In this document: positions 9,192 to 16,401 of the stretch, one piece after another
Layout: every line of letters starts with the position of its first letter
How positions within the stretch are numbered: the first letter of the stretch is position 1
Made by a program: the position numbers and the translations under genes
Notes under the pieces: model-generated
What the model saw: the letters and a program-made list of their open reading frames with translations, nothing else
What the model was told of the DNA's origin: nothing
The model's database searches: none
DNA from: Gemmobacter nectariphilus DSM 15620
GTDB taxonomy: Bacteria; Pseudomonadota; Alphaproteobacteria; Rhodobacterales; Rhodobacteraceae
DNA: 64,000 nt
Reading direction: 5' to 3'
Assembly (NCBI RefSeq): GCF_000429765.1
Contig: NZ_AUCM01000003.1
Location: 227,117-291,116 of the forward strand

Positions 9192-9216
9192 TGCGGTCTC
9201 CCTTGGGTTTTCGGTT

Positions 9217-9235
9217 ATGTGAATGTCTTTCACAT
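9217..9235. promoter_or_regulatory. Operator-like dyad upstream of DUF2852 gene, site 1
   Basis: ATGTGAATGTCTTTCACAT: perfect 7-bp arms ATGTGAA / TTCACAT with a 5-nt centre, 26 bp before the DUF2852 start codon. A close variant lies at 9276-9294. The regulator is unknown. Confidence 0.6.
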
Positions 9236-9275
9236 TACCCAAGATCGGAGCGACCTGCCGCGCTTTCAAGAGGTG

Positions 9276-9294
9276 ATGTTAATGTTTTTTACAT
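9276..9294. promoter_or_regulatory. Operator-like dyad upstream of DUF2852 gene, site 2
   Basis: ATGTTAATGTTTTTTACAT differs from site 1 at three positions, with the same 19-bp length and imperfect symmetry. Its centre is 59 bp from that of site 1. It is AT-rich within GC-rich surroundings, so it may also overlap the promoter. Confidence 0.5.
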
Positions 9295-9436
9295 GGGCAG
9301 CGAAAGACCCAAGGCTTGCGCAATTTCCAAGGGGGTGGCCCCAGGTCAAAGGTCGCGGGCCGGGTCCGCCCGGATCATGTCAGGCGATCGACTGCCTGCC
9401 CGCGGCCTGTGCCGCAAAGGTCGGGCAAGGCGAATG

Positions 9437-9462
9437 CCCGTTGCCAGGGCGCTGGCAACGGG
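9437..9462. terminator. Strong hairpin between DUF2852 region and the DUF6324-like gene
   Basis: Perfect 11-bp stem CCCGTTGCCAG / CTGGCAACGGG with loop GGCG. It lies downstream of the minus-strand gene at 9511-9741 and probably ends its transcript. There is no U-run on either side. Bases 9295-9436 show nothing else. Confidence 0.5.
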
Positions 9463-9510
9463 TCTCAAGGCGTCGGGCGGCGGGCCAGGTTCCCGGACCG
9501 CCCGCCGCGA

Positions 9511-9741
9511 TCAACGGCGCGGCTTGCCCTTGGGGGCGGCCTTGGTCGCTGCGCTGTCGGTGATCCGGCGCGCGGCTTCTGCGGCGGCGCGCAGTTCTTC
9601 GGCGATTTCCTCGGCCTCATCGGCGTCAAAATCCAGCGGCAGATCCACGCCGTCGCCCTCGACATAGATGCGCACCATGCCTTCGGTGGTCGGGCCGATC
9701 TGGATATTGGCGGCGATGTCGCTTTGCTTGTTGATGCCCAA
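9511..9741 (-). CDS. Small conserved protein (DUF6324-like), TTG start
   Basis: 76 residues, acidic in the middle and basic at the C-terminus (KAAPKGKPRR). The N-terminus GINKQSDIAANIQIGPTTEGMVRIYVEGDGVDLPLDF is the conserved core I associate with the rhodobacterial DUF6324 family, whose function is unknown. The start codon is TTG at 9741 with CCGGAG eight bases upstream. No ATG lies in frame nearby. It has no signal peptide or membrane helix. The family name is from memory and less certain than the gene itself. Confidence 0.75.
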   Translation of the reverse strand: MGINKQSDIAANIQIGPTTEGMVRIYVEGDGVDLPLDFDADEAEEIAEELRAAAEAARRITDSAATKAAPKGKPRR

Positions 9742-9878
9742 GGCGGAAACTCCGGTTCAGAGGTGGCGGCAGGACGGTCTGCAAGGACCGGCAGCGAGGC
9801 GCCCCCCGGAACGCCCGTGACGGCTGTACTGTCAAGGACTTGGCGGGGTCGGCAGCGTGGCAGGAGTGATAGGCGGGA

Positions 9879-11118
9879 ATGCGACGATTCGCCAGCGCGC
9901 AGGCGATGGGGCCAGGCATCACTGGGCGGACCCAGACAAAAGCATACAAAAGATTCCTAGTTCGTCAAAATTTCAACAATTTCGTATCGTTGGATTGTTG
10001 CCAGACCGGCATCAATCCCGTGCCGGCAGCTGCGGGCCAGAACATGCCGTTCGACCATACTTTCTGGGTGCGGATCGACAGCACTTCGGCCAACAACCCG
10101 GCGCTGAACCTAAGGGCGATCCGACCTTCGAGGTCAAATTCGTCGCGGCCTCGGGGGCCGGCGGCAATCTGATCCTAGAGCGTCCGGCGGGCGGCGGCAG
10201 CGACCCGGATACGCTGGCTCAGATCGGCGGGATCACTTACAGCTTTACCTATGAAATGACCGGGGTCTTGCCGACCTTGCAAAAGGACGGGGCGGGCAAG
10301 GTGCCCGACCAGTTCGAAGGCAGCAAGATCATGATCATCACGGTGCATGATTACCCCGCGGCCGGTCAGTCGACGCGCATCTCGTTCATGCCCGAGGAAA
10401 CCGCCAGCCAGCAGGACATGAACGGCTTTGGCACCGGGGCGATCAATCTGGGAAGCGTGTCGACGACCCCCGCGCCCTCGCCGGTCTGCCTGTTGAAGGG
10501 AACACGGATACGCACCGTCTGCGGCGAGCGCCCCATCGAAGAGCTGCGCGAGGGCGATCTGGTCGTGACGGCTGACGGGGCCGCCGTGCCGGTTCGCCAT
10601 GTGACCCATCAAAGCTTCCGCGATCCGGGCCACATGGATCACTGGGGGTGCGGCCGGTGTGCCTGCGCAAGGATCGGCTGGGGCCGGGTTTGCCGGCGGC
10701 CGATCTGATGCTGTCGCGCCATCACCGGATCGCGCTGACAGGGGCCGCCGTCGAGATGCTGTTCGACGAGGATCGGGTCTTCGCGGCGGCCAGCATGATC
10801 GCGGATCCCGTGCCCGACGACTGGCAGGCGCAGGATTGCATCGAATGGTTCAACATCGTGCTGGACACGCATGCCGAGGTGATCGCGAACGGCCAGCCGG
10901 TCGAAAGCCTGTTCCTTGGGGACATGGCACTGGCGCGTTTGTCTGACCGGGATCGCCTTGCGATCGCGGCGCGGTTTGCGCGCACGGCAGACGGACGAGA
11001 CTGGCATGAACGCACCAGCCTTCGCACGCTCAAACGGCACGAGGCGCAGGTTTATCTGGTCGTCGCCGGACTGGGCGGCCAAGGCCAGCAGACAGAGCCT
11101 ATGGCCATCGCGGCATGA
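9879..11118 (+). pseudogene. Hint (hedgehog/intein) domain protein with two frameshifts
   Basis: A single protein can be read across three frames. An N-terminal part (about 9879-10110, FDHTFWVRIDSTSANNPALN) continues in a second frame from about 10115 (KGDPTFEVKFVAASG... to the Hint_2 start PVCLLKGTRIRTVCGERPIEELREGDLVVTADG). A third frame from about 10650 (RPVCLRKDRLGPGLPAADLMLSRHHRI...DDWQAQDCIEWFNIVLDTHAEVIANGQPVESLF) completes the Hint domain. Each break needs one missing base in a homopolymer: a C near 10112 (AACC|TAAGGGC) and a G near 10647 (TGGGGGTGCGG). Hint_2 proteins are common in Rhodobacteraceae and often associated with secreted or self-processing proteins. Either the gene is dead or the homopolymers are miscalled. 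ATG 9879 follows AGGAG at a longish distance, so the exact start is unsure. Confidence 0.75.
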
Positions 11119-11175
11119 CCGAGATGCGTTCGCCATAAGGGCGATGCGCTGTCAGGTCTGGTTCCGGTGGGGGGA

Positions 11176-11252
11176 TGGTACCGCCTCCCCGGCTCGAACG
11201 GGGGACCTCTGGATCCACAATCCAGCGCTCTAACCAACTGAGCTAAGGCGGC
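11176..11252 (-). tRNA. tRNA-His (GTG)
   Basis: On the minus strand the acceptor GCCGCCT pairs with AGGCGGT, then A73 and an encoded CCA (11176-11178). The anticodon arm is CTGGAT-TGTGGA-TCCAG with anticodon GTG. G1 faces U72, and no G-1 is encoded opposite the discriminator. This is the unusual identity set known for alphaproteobacterial tRNA-His. It is 77 nt. Confidence 0.96.
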
Positions 11253-11304
11253 ACTGGCGGCGGTTTACCCCCGACCGCCGGGGATTGCAAGCGGGGTTTC
11301 GCGC

Positions 11305-11502
11305 CTATTTTGCGCCGGTTTCACGGGCAAGCTGCAAGGCTTCGGCGATGGTGGCCGCATCGCCGATCTGGTTCATCAAGATCAGCACAAGCCGGGCGTT
11401 CAGCGCATGGCTTTGCGATTCGCTCAGCCCCTCATGCGCGGCGATCAGCGCCGCATAGCTGCCATCGGGGTCGGTCAGATTCGGCTGGATGATCAGGGAC
11501 AT
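11305..11502 (-). CDS. DUF2783 domain small protein
   Basis: 65 residues (SLIIQPNLTDPDGSYAALIAAHEGLSESQSHALNARLVLILMN...). The family occurs next to FAD-dependent aromatic monooxygenases, as here, where the monooxygenase gene ends 3 bp upstream. It probably acts with that enzyme or in its expression, but no biochemical role is known to me. It has no membrane helix or signal. It is the last gene of the homogentisate-linked operon, with tRNA-His downstream on the same strand. Confidence 0.82.
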   Translation of the reverse strand: MSLIIQPNLTDPDGSYAALIAAHEGLSESQSHALNARLVLILMNQIGDAATIAEALQLARETGAK

Positions 11503-11505
11503 CGC

Positions 11506-13122
11506 TTACTCCTTGCCAATGGCGCGGGCGAGGGCGGCCGCCACGGCACCAGCATCGAACCGGGTCCAGCGCGCGGCCACATGCTGATCGGGGCGGATCA
11601 GATAGACCGCCTGCGGCGCATCCCCCAGATACCGGCTGCGCAGCGCCGGATTGTCGCCTGCGCTGGCCGCCAGACGCGGCAAGGTCAGGCCATGGGCGCT
11701 CAGGCTGTCCGGTGCATCCGTGTCGATGGTCAGCAAGGTGAAGCCATCCAGCCGCGCCAGCAGCCAGCCATCTTCCAGCGGGGCATCGGGGCAGGGGCTG
11801 CCAGGGCGGGTGCGGGCGGGCAGGCCGTCCGCATCGGGGCCGTTCAAGGCCGACCCGTCATAGGTGCAGGGCACCGACAGGCGGCCCGAGTTCACGATGG
11901 TGCGGGCAAAGGGCAGCGTTTCGGCCAGCGCCAGCACCGCATTGCGAAACATCTTCGACACCGGCGTCTTCGGCGTGATGAAATCGGTCGCCCGGGTGGA
12001 GTTGAGGATATTCTCGTCCGCGCCATGCACGCGTTCGGCATCATAGCTGTCCAGCAGCGATTCGGGCGCGGTGCCGTCCAGCACCAGCGCCAGTTTCCAG
12101 CCCAGGTTGTCCACGTCCTGAATGCCCGAATTGGCCCCGCGCGCGCCAAAGGGCGACACCTGATGCGCGCTGTCGCCGGCGAACAGCACCCGGCCATGGC
12201 GGAACCGGTCCATCCGCCGGCACTGAAAGGTGTAGATCGAGGTCCAGACCAGATCATAGGGCACATCCGGGCCCAGCATGGCATCGACGCGGGCGCGGAT
12301 GCGGGCGGGGTCCAGCTCGGCCTTGCGGTCGATGTTCCAGCCCAGCTGAAAGTCGATCCGCCAGATCCCGTCCGGCTGCTTGTGCAGCAGCGCGGAATCG
12401 CCCGACTTGAAATGCGGCTCGAACCAGAACCAGCGCTCGGTCGGGAATTCGGCCTGCATCCGCACATCGGCGATCAGGAAATTGTCCTCGAAGACGCGGC
12501 CGTCGAAGGCCAGCCCCAGCATCGCACGCAAGGGGCTGCGCGCCCCGTCGCAGGCGATCAGCCAGTCGGCCTCCAGCTGATAGGCGCCGTCCGGCGTTGT
12601 GACGTCCAGCGTCACATGGTCATCCGCTGTCCGGATCGCATCCACCCGGTTGCGCCCGCGGATCTCGATCGGGGCGCCATCGGCTTGCGCCCCCAGAATG
12701 GCATCGTGCAGGAATTTCTCGAAATAGGGCTGCTGCAGGTTGATGAAGGCCGGGAAGGCGTGGCCATCCTCGGGCAACAGGTCAAAGGCATACAGCTGCC
12801 GGTCATCGTGAAACACCTTGCCGGTGTTCCACACGACCCCCTTGTCCATCATTGGCCCGGCTGCGCCCAGACGGTCGCAGATTTCCAGCGTGCGCTTGGC
12901 GAAACAGATCGCGCGGCTGCCTGCGCCCACCCCTTCGTGATCGTCCAGCACCAGCACCGGCACCCCGCGCCGGCCCAGATCCAGCGCCATCGCAAGGCCG
13001 ATGGGCCCGCCCCCCACCACCACGACAGGATGGCGGCGCACCGGCCCGTCCTGATCGGGCGATTTCGCATAGGGATACAGCCGGAACGCAAGATCATAGC
13101 GCGGCTCTACAGCGTCGTTCAT
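11506..13122 (-). CDS. FAD-dependent aromatic monooxygenase (MhpA/UbiH-type)
   Basis: 538 residues. Class A flavoprotein hydroxylase: dinucleotide-binding VVVGGGPIGLAMALDLGRRGVPVLVLD (about residues 34-60), the RAICFAKRTLEI segment, a DG fingerprint (WLIACDGARSPLRAML) and the FAD-ribityl motif GRVLFAGDSAHQVSPFGARGANSGIQDVDNLGWKLA, then a thioredoxin-like C-terminal domain. Such enzymes ring-hydroxylate phenolic acids using NAD(P)H and O2. Its place in one operon with hmgA suggests that it makes homogentisate or a related dihydroxy-aromatic, for example from a hydroxyphenylacetate, but the substrate is inferred only. It is followed 3 bp later by the DUF2783 gene. Confidence 0.85.
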   Translation of the reverse strand: MNDAVEPRYDLAFRLYPYAKSPDQDGPVRRHPVVVVGGGPIGLAMALDLGRRGVPVLVLDDHEGVGAGSRAICFAKRTLEICDRLGAAGPMMDKGVVWNTGKVFHDDRQLYAFDLLPEDGHAFPAFINLQQPYFEKFLHDAILGAQADGAPIEIRGRNRVDAIRTADDHVTLDVTTPDGAYQLEADWLIACDGARSPLRAMLGLAFDGRVFEDNFLIADVRMQAEFPTERWFWFEPHFKSGDSALLHKQPDGIWRIDFQLGWNIDRKAELDPARIRARVDAMLGPDVPYDLVWTSIYTFQCRRMDRFRHGRVLFAGDSAHQVSPFGARGANSGIQDVDNLGWKLALVLDGTAPESLLDSYDAERVHGADENILNSTRATDFITPKTPVSKMFRNAVLALAETLPFARTIVNSGRLSVPCTYDGSALNGPDADGLPARTRPGSPCPDAPLEDGWLLARLDGFTLLTIDTDAPDSLSAHGLTLPRLAASAGDNPALRSRYLGDAPQAVYLIRPDQHVAARWTRFDAGAVAAALARAIGKE

Positions 13123-13179
13123 CGGCCAGCCTCCCCGCCTGCCGCGATGGGGCCGGGCGGTGTCGCCCGGCCGGATCCG

Positions 13180-14130
13180 TCAGCCCTGAAGCGCCGCCCA
13201 CATGTCCAGATCGCGCTGCGCGGTCCAGATGCGCGGGGTGTCGATCCCGCGCGCCTCGTCATAGGCGCGGGCAACGTTGAATGGCAGGCAATGTTCGTAG
13301 ATCGCGTAATCCTTGAACTTGGGATCGCATTCGGCCCGCACGGCATCCCAGGCCTCTTTCAAGCTGCCGCCGCGCGCGGCGATGCGTTCCACCGGGCGGA
13401 AGGTCGATTGCACGAAATCGCGGGTGTTCTCGATGGCCTTGTCCACCATCGCAGACCCGACCAGCGCATCGCCCCGACCCGGCGCGATGGCATCGACATT
13501 GAACGCCTTGATGCGGTCCAGCGTGCCGCCCCAGTCGCGGAAATGCCCGTCGCCGCAATAGCAGGCAGAATGGTATTCCACGATGTCGCCGGTGAACATG
13601 ACGTTCTGATCCGGCACATGGATCACGATATCGCCCGCCGTATGCGCCCGGCCCAGCTGCATCAGATCGACCCGCCGCTTGCCCAGCCAGACCGACATGC
13701 GGCCGTTGAACACCGTGGTCGGCCAGGTCAGGCCGGGAATGCTTTCATGGCCCTGGAACAGGCGGGGAAAGCGCTGGAATTCGCTGTCCCAATCCTCTTG
13801 GCCGCGTTCGACCACCATGTTGCGGCCCATCTCCGACATGATGACCTGTCCGGCGCCAAAGGCGCTGGCGCCCAGCACGCGCACGGCGTGGTAATGGGTC
13901 AGCACGACATGGCTGATCGGCTTGTCGGTGACGGTGCGGATGCAGTCGATCACCTTTTGCGCCAGACGCGGCGTTGCCTGCGCCTCGACCACCATCACGC
14001 TGTCATCGCCGATGATGACGCCCGAATTCGGATCGCCCTCGGCGGTAAAGGCATAAAGCCCCTCGCCGATCTCGGTGAAGCTGATCTTCTTGTCGCTCAT
14101 ATCGCCTTGCGAGGCAAAGGCCTTGGCCAT
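13180..14130 (-). CDS. Metallo-beta-lactamase-fold protein with altered metal motif
   Basis: 316 residues. The MBL fold is clear (GLYAFTAEGDPNSGVIIGDDSVMVVEAQATP; AHTAGDIVIHVPDQNVMFTGDIVEY). The usual HxHxDH metal motif is HYHAVR at about residues 78-83, keeping two histidines but not the Asp-His pair. This looks like a fixed feature of a subfamily linked to aromatic catabolism and not random decay, because the rest of the protein is intact. A hydrolase role in the homogentisate pathway is inferred from the operon hmgA - this gene - monooxygenase - DUF2783. ATG 14130 has AAAGGA seven bases upstream. An internal ATG at 14100 is a less likely start. Confidence 0.82.
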   Translation of the reverse strand: MAKAFASQGDMSDKKISFTEIGEGLYAFTAEGDPNSGVIIGDDSVMVVEAQATPRLAQKVIDCIRTVTDKPISHVVLTHYHAVRVLGASAFGAGQVIMSEMGRNMVVERGQEDWDSEFQRFPRLFQGHESIPGLTWPTTVFNGRMSVWLGKRRVDLMQLGRAHTAGDIVIHVPDQNVMFTGDIVEYHSACYCGDGHFRDWGGTLDRIKAFNVDAIAPGRGDALVGSAMVDKAIENTRDFVQSTFRPVERIAARGGSLKEAWDAVRAECDPKFKDYAIYEHCLPFNVARAYDEARGIDTPRIWTAQRDLDMWAALQG

Positions 14131-14182
14131 GGTTCGTCCTTTCTGGGAAAGCGTCTGGCCATGTCCCTCCCCGGAATGGCCG

Positions 14183-14296
14183 CGCCCTTTCATCTGTCCA
14201 TAAATATCCTGGGGGCGCCGGTTGGTGCGCCATTGGTTCGAGAACCAACCGGCGCGGCCGGAAACCGGCCGGCCGGGGGGCAAGGCCCCCCGTCCC
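14183..14296 (-). repeat. Dispersed intergenic hairpin element, copy 4 (extended)
   Basis: Read on the minus strand after the hmgA stop: GGGGGGCCTTGCCCCCC hairpin, a GGCCGGCCGGTTTCCGGCC dyad, a long CGCCGGTTGGTTCTCGAACCAA dyad, then GCGCCCCCAGGATATTT and GGACAGATGAAAGGG. This is the longest copy, with three stacked hairpins between hmgA and the MBL gene. Confidence 0.75.
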
Positions 14297-15652
14297 TCAC
14301 TTCACGCCGGGTGTGCCGTCGAATTTCTTCTCGAGGCTGGCCCAGCAGTCGATGTAATCGTCCTGCATCGGGGCCGAGGTTGCCGCCCATTCCGTCAGGT
14401 GCTGGGGAAAGCGGGTCTCGAACATGAAGCTCATGGTCTCGTCCAGCTTCTCGGGCCTCAGAGCGGCGTTCGAGGCGCCTTCAAAGGCGTTGCGGTCCGG
14501 CCCGTGCGGCAACATGCAGTTGTGCAAGCTCATGCCGCCCGGGACGAACCCCTTGGGCTTGGCATCATAGATGCCATAGATGTTGCCCATCAGTTCCGAC
14601 ATGACGTTCTTGTGGTACCACGGCGGGCGGAAGCTGTGTTCGGCCACCATCCAGCGTTCGCGGAACAGCACGAAGTCGATGTTGGCCGTGCCCTCAAGGC
14701 CCGACGGCGCGGTCAGCACGGTAAAGATCGACGGGTCGGGATGGTCGAACAGGATGGCGCCGACCGGGGAATAGGTGCGCAGATCATATTTGAACGGCGC
14801 ATAATTGCCATGCCAGGCCACCACATCCAGCGGCGAATGGCCAATGCGGGTGCGGTGGAACTGCCCGCACCATTTCATCACCACCGAGGATGGCACCTCG
14901 CGGTCTTCAAAGGCCGCAACGGGGGTCTTGAAATCGCGCGGGTTCGCGAGGCAGTTGGCACCGATCGGGCCGCGGTTGGGCAAGGTAAAGGGCACGCCAT
15001 AGTTTTCGCACACAAAGCCGCGGCACGGGCCTTCCAGCACCTCGACCCGGTAGACAAGGCCACGCGGCAGGATGGCGATTTCCTTGGGCTCCAGGTCGAT
15101 CACCCCGAGTTCTGTGCAGAACCGCAGCCGGCCTTCCTGGGGCACCACCAGCAACTCGCCATCGGCCGAATAGAAATATTCGTCCTGCATCGAGGCGGTC
15201 ACCAGATAGATATGCGCGGCCATGCCGGTCTGGGTGTTCACATCGCCCGCCGTGGTGGCCGTGCGCATCCCGGTGATCCAGGTCAGGCGGTCATCGGAAT
15301 GCGGCACCGGATCCCAGCGATACTGGCCCAGCGAGACGACATCGGGCAGCACATGCGGCGCCGATTTCCACAGCGGCACGTCGATCTTTTCGAACCGGGT
15401 GGTGTGCTTGACGCTGGGGCGGATGCGGTAGCACCAGGTGCGTTCCGGGTGCGGCTTGGTAAAGGCCGATCCTGACAGCTGTTCGGCATAAAGCCCGTAG
15501 TTGCATTTCTGGGGGCTGTTCTGCCCTTGCGGCAGGGCGCCGGGCAGGGCTTCGGTTTCGAAGTCATTGGCGAAACCGGGCATGTAGCCCTCGTTCGTGC
15601 CGGTCGAGGTCGCCGCCCGGATCATCCCGGCGGAAAGCGCGTGGCTGGTCAT
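14297..15652 (-). CDS. hmgA: Homogentisate 1,2-dioxygenase
   Basis: 451 residues, usual length. This Fe(II) enzyme opens the ring of homogentisate to maleylacetoacetate in tyrosine and phenylalanine breakdown. Diagnostic segments: [36 protein letters not shown] near the N-terminus, and the iron-ligand regions [20 protein letters not shown] (His and Glu) and [14 protein letters not shown] (His). ATG 15652 follows GGGAGG. It is first in the operon hmgA - MBL - FAD monooxygenase - DUF2783 and divergent from a MarR gene, with a GTTGCA-CT-TGCAAC dyad between. Maleylacetoacetate isomerase and fumarylacetoacetase are not in the window. Confidence 0.96.
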   Translation of the reverse strand: MTSHALSAGMIRAATSTGTNEGYMPGFANDFETEALPGALPQGQNSPQKCNYGLYAEQLSGSAFTKPHPERTWCYRIRPSVKHTTRFEKIDVPLWKSAPHVLPDVVSLGQYRWDPVPHSDDRLTWITGMRTATTAGDVNTQTGMAAHIYLVTASMQDEYFYSADGELLVVPQEGRLRFCTELGVIDLEPKEIAILPRGLVYRVEVLEGPCRGFVCENYGVPFTLPNRGPIGANCLANPRDFKTPVAAFEDREVPSSVVMKWCGQFHRTRIGHSPLDVVAWHGNYAPFKYDLRTYSPVGAILFDHPDPSIFTVLTAPSGLEGTANIDFVLFRERWMVAEHSFRPPWYHKNVMSELMGNIYGIYDAKPKGFVPGGMSLHNCMLPHGPDRNAFEGASNAALRPEKLDETMSFMFETRFPQHLTEWAATSAPMQDDYIDCWASLEKKFDGTPGVK

Positions 15653-15696
15653 GGGATCCTCCCTTGCAGGCCGTGGTCTGCTTGAGCTGCATAATG

Positions 15697-15710
15697 GTTG
15701 CACTTGCAAC
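15697..15710. promoter_or_regulatory. Probable MarR-family (HmgR-like) operator
   Basis: Perfect inverted repeat GTTGCA-CT-TGCAAC, 45 bp upstream of the hmgA start in the hmgA/marR divergent region. The size and symmetry fit a MarR-family site, and the adjacent MarR gene is the natural candidate binder. Not verified by any comparison. Confidence 0.65.
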
Positions 15711-15765
15711 GATGTCAAGCAAAGATGACTTTGCGCGGCAAGGTTCGGGGCCTGTGACGGGCGTG

Positions 15766-15841
15766 GAAAGGGGGCCTTCTGCCCCCTCTTGCCCGTTCCG
15801 GGCAATTCACCCCCGAGGATATTTTCGGACAGATGAAGGGG
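15766..15841 (+). repeat. Dispersed intergenic hairpin element, copy 5
   Basis: AAAGGGGGCCTTCTGCCCCCT hairpin, CCCGTTCCGGG hairpin, CAATTCACCCCCGAGGATATTTT, GGACAGATGAAGGGG tail. It sits in the divergent hmgA/marR interval, where no upstream plus-strand gene needs a terminator. Copy 6 shares its first 25 bases and its C-run but has a different second stem. Confidence 0.78.
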
Positions 15842-15930
15842 CGCTCGGTGGTTTGCGCATCAAGGGCCAGGGCCGCGATTGCGGTGGCGGCGGGCGCGTG
15901 GCAGGGTTGGCGGGCAGGAGAGGGCAGGGC

Positions 15931-16392
15931 ATGACGGGCGAGACGGCATTCGATCTGGGCGGATTTCTGCCCTATCTGCTCAATCAGGCGGCCGAGGCGA
16001 CCTCGCGCGATTTTCAGGCGATCTACCGGGCGGCCTATGGGTTCACCCGCACGCAATGGCGGGTGCTGGCCAACCTTGGCAAGTTCGGCGCAATGACCGC
16101 GCGTGACATTTGCCGGATCACCCATATGGACAAGACCAAGGTCAGCCGCGCGGTGGCGGGGCTGGAGGCGGGCGGCTATCTGACCCGTGCGCCCAGCCCT
16201 GGTGACCGGCGGGCCGAGATCCTGTCGCTGACGGCTGCGGGCGAGGCGGCCTTTGCCGATCTGGGCCAGCGCGCCATCGGCTATGACCATGCGTTGCGGC
16301 GCGAGCTGGGGCCGGATCTGGCGGACCAGCTGGATGGCTTGTTGCGCCGGCTGATCGCGCGCGGCGGGCTGGACTTGCCGGCCGAGGATTGA
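15931..16392 (+). CDS. MarR-family transcriptional regulator of the homogentisate operon
   Basis: 153 residues. Winged helix-turn-helix: TRTQWRVLANLGKFGAMTARDICRITHMDKTKVSRAVAGLEAGGYLTRAPSPGDRRAEILSLTAAGEAAFADL is a textbook MarR DNA-binding region (about residues 38-110) including the wing motif DRR. MarR regulators are usually dimeric repressors released by small aromatic ligands. Being divergent from hmgA, with a dyad at 15697-15710, it very likely represses the hmg operon until homogentisate or a precursor accumulates (inference). ATG 15931 is preceded by AGGAGAGGGC. It converges with the downstream glycosyltransferase gene with only 9 bp between. Confidence 0.9.
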   Translation: MTGETAFDLGGFLPYLLNQAAEATSRDFQAIYRAAYGFTRTQWRVLANLGKFGAMTARDICRITHMDKTKVSRAVAGLEAGGYLTRAPSPGDRRAEILSLTAAGEAAFADLGQRAIGYDHALRRELGPDLADQLDGLLRRLIARGGLDLPAED

Positions 16393-16401
16393 CGGGCAGG
16401 G

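Noticed and set aside
9217-9235. Dyad read as a CRP, FnrL or PpsR site
   Set aside because: Half-sites TGTGA/TCACA are 7 apart rather than 6, there is no TTGAT-N4-ATCAA, and the TGT-ACA distance is 11 rather than 12.
11407-14427. A 1006-residue plus-strand frame opposite the monooxygenase and MBL genes
   Set aside because: Composition (His/Arg/Gly/Gln-rich) is that of an antisense shadow in high-GC DNA; it spans two well-supported minus-strand genes.
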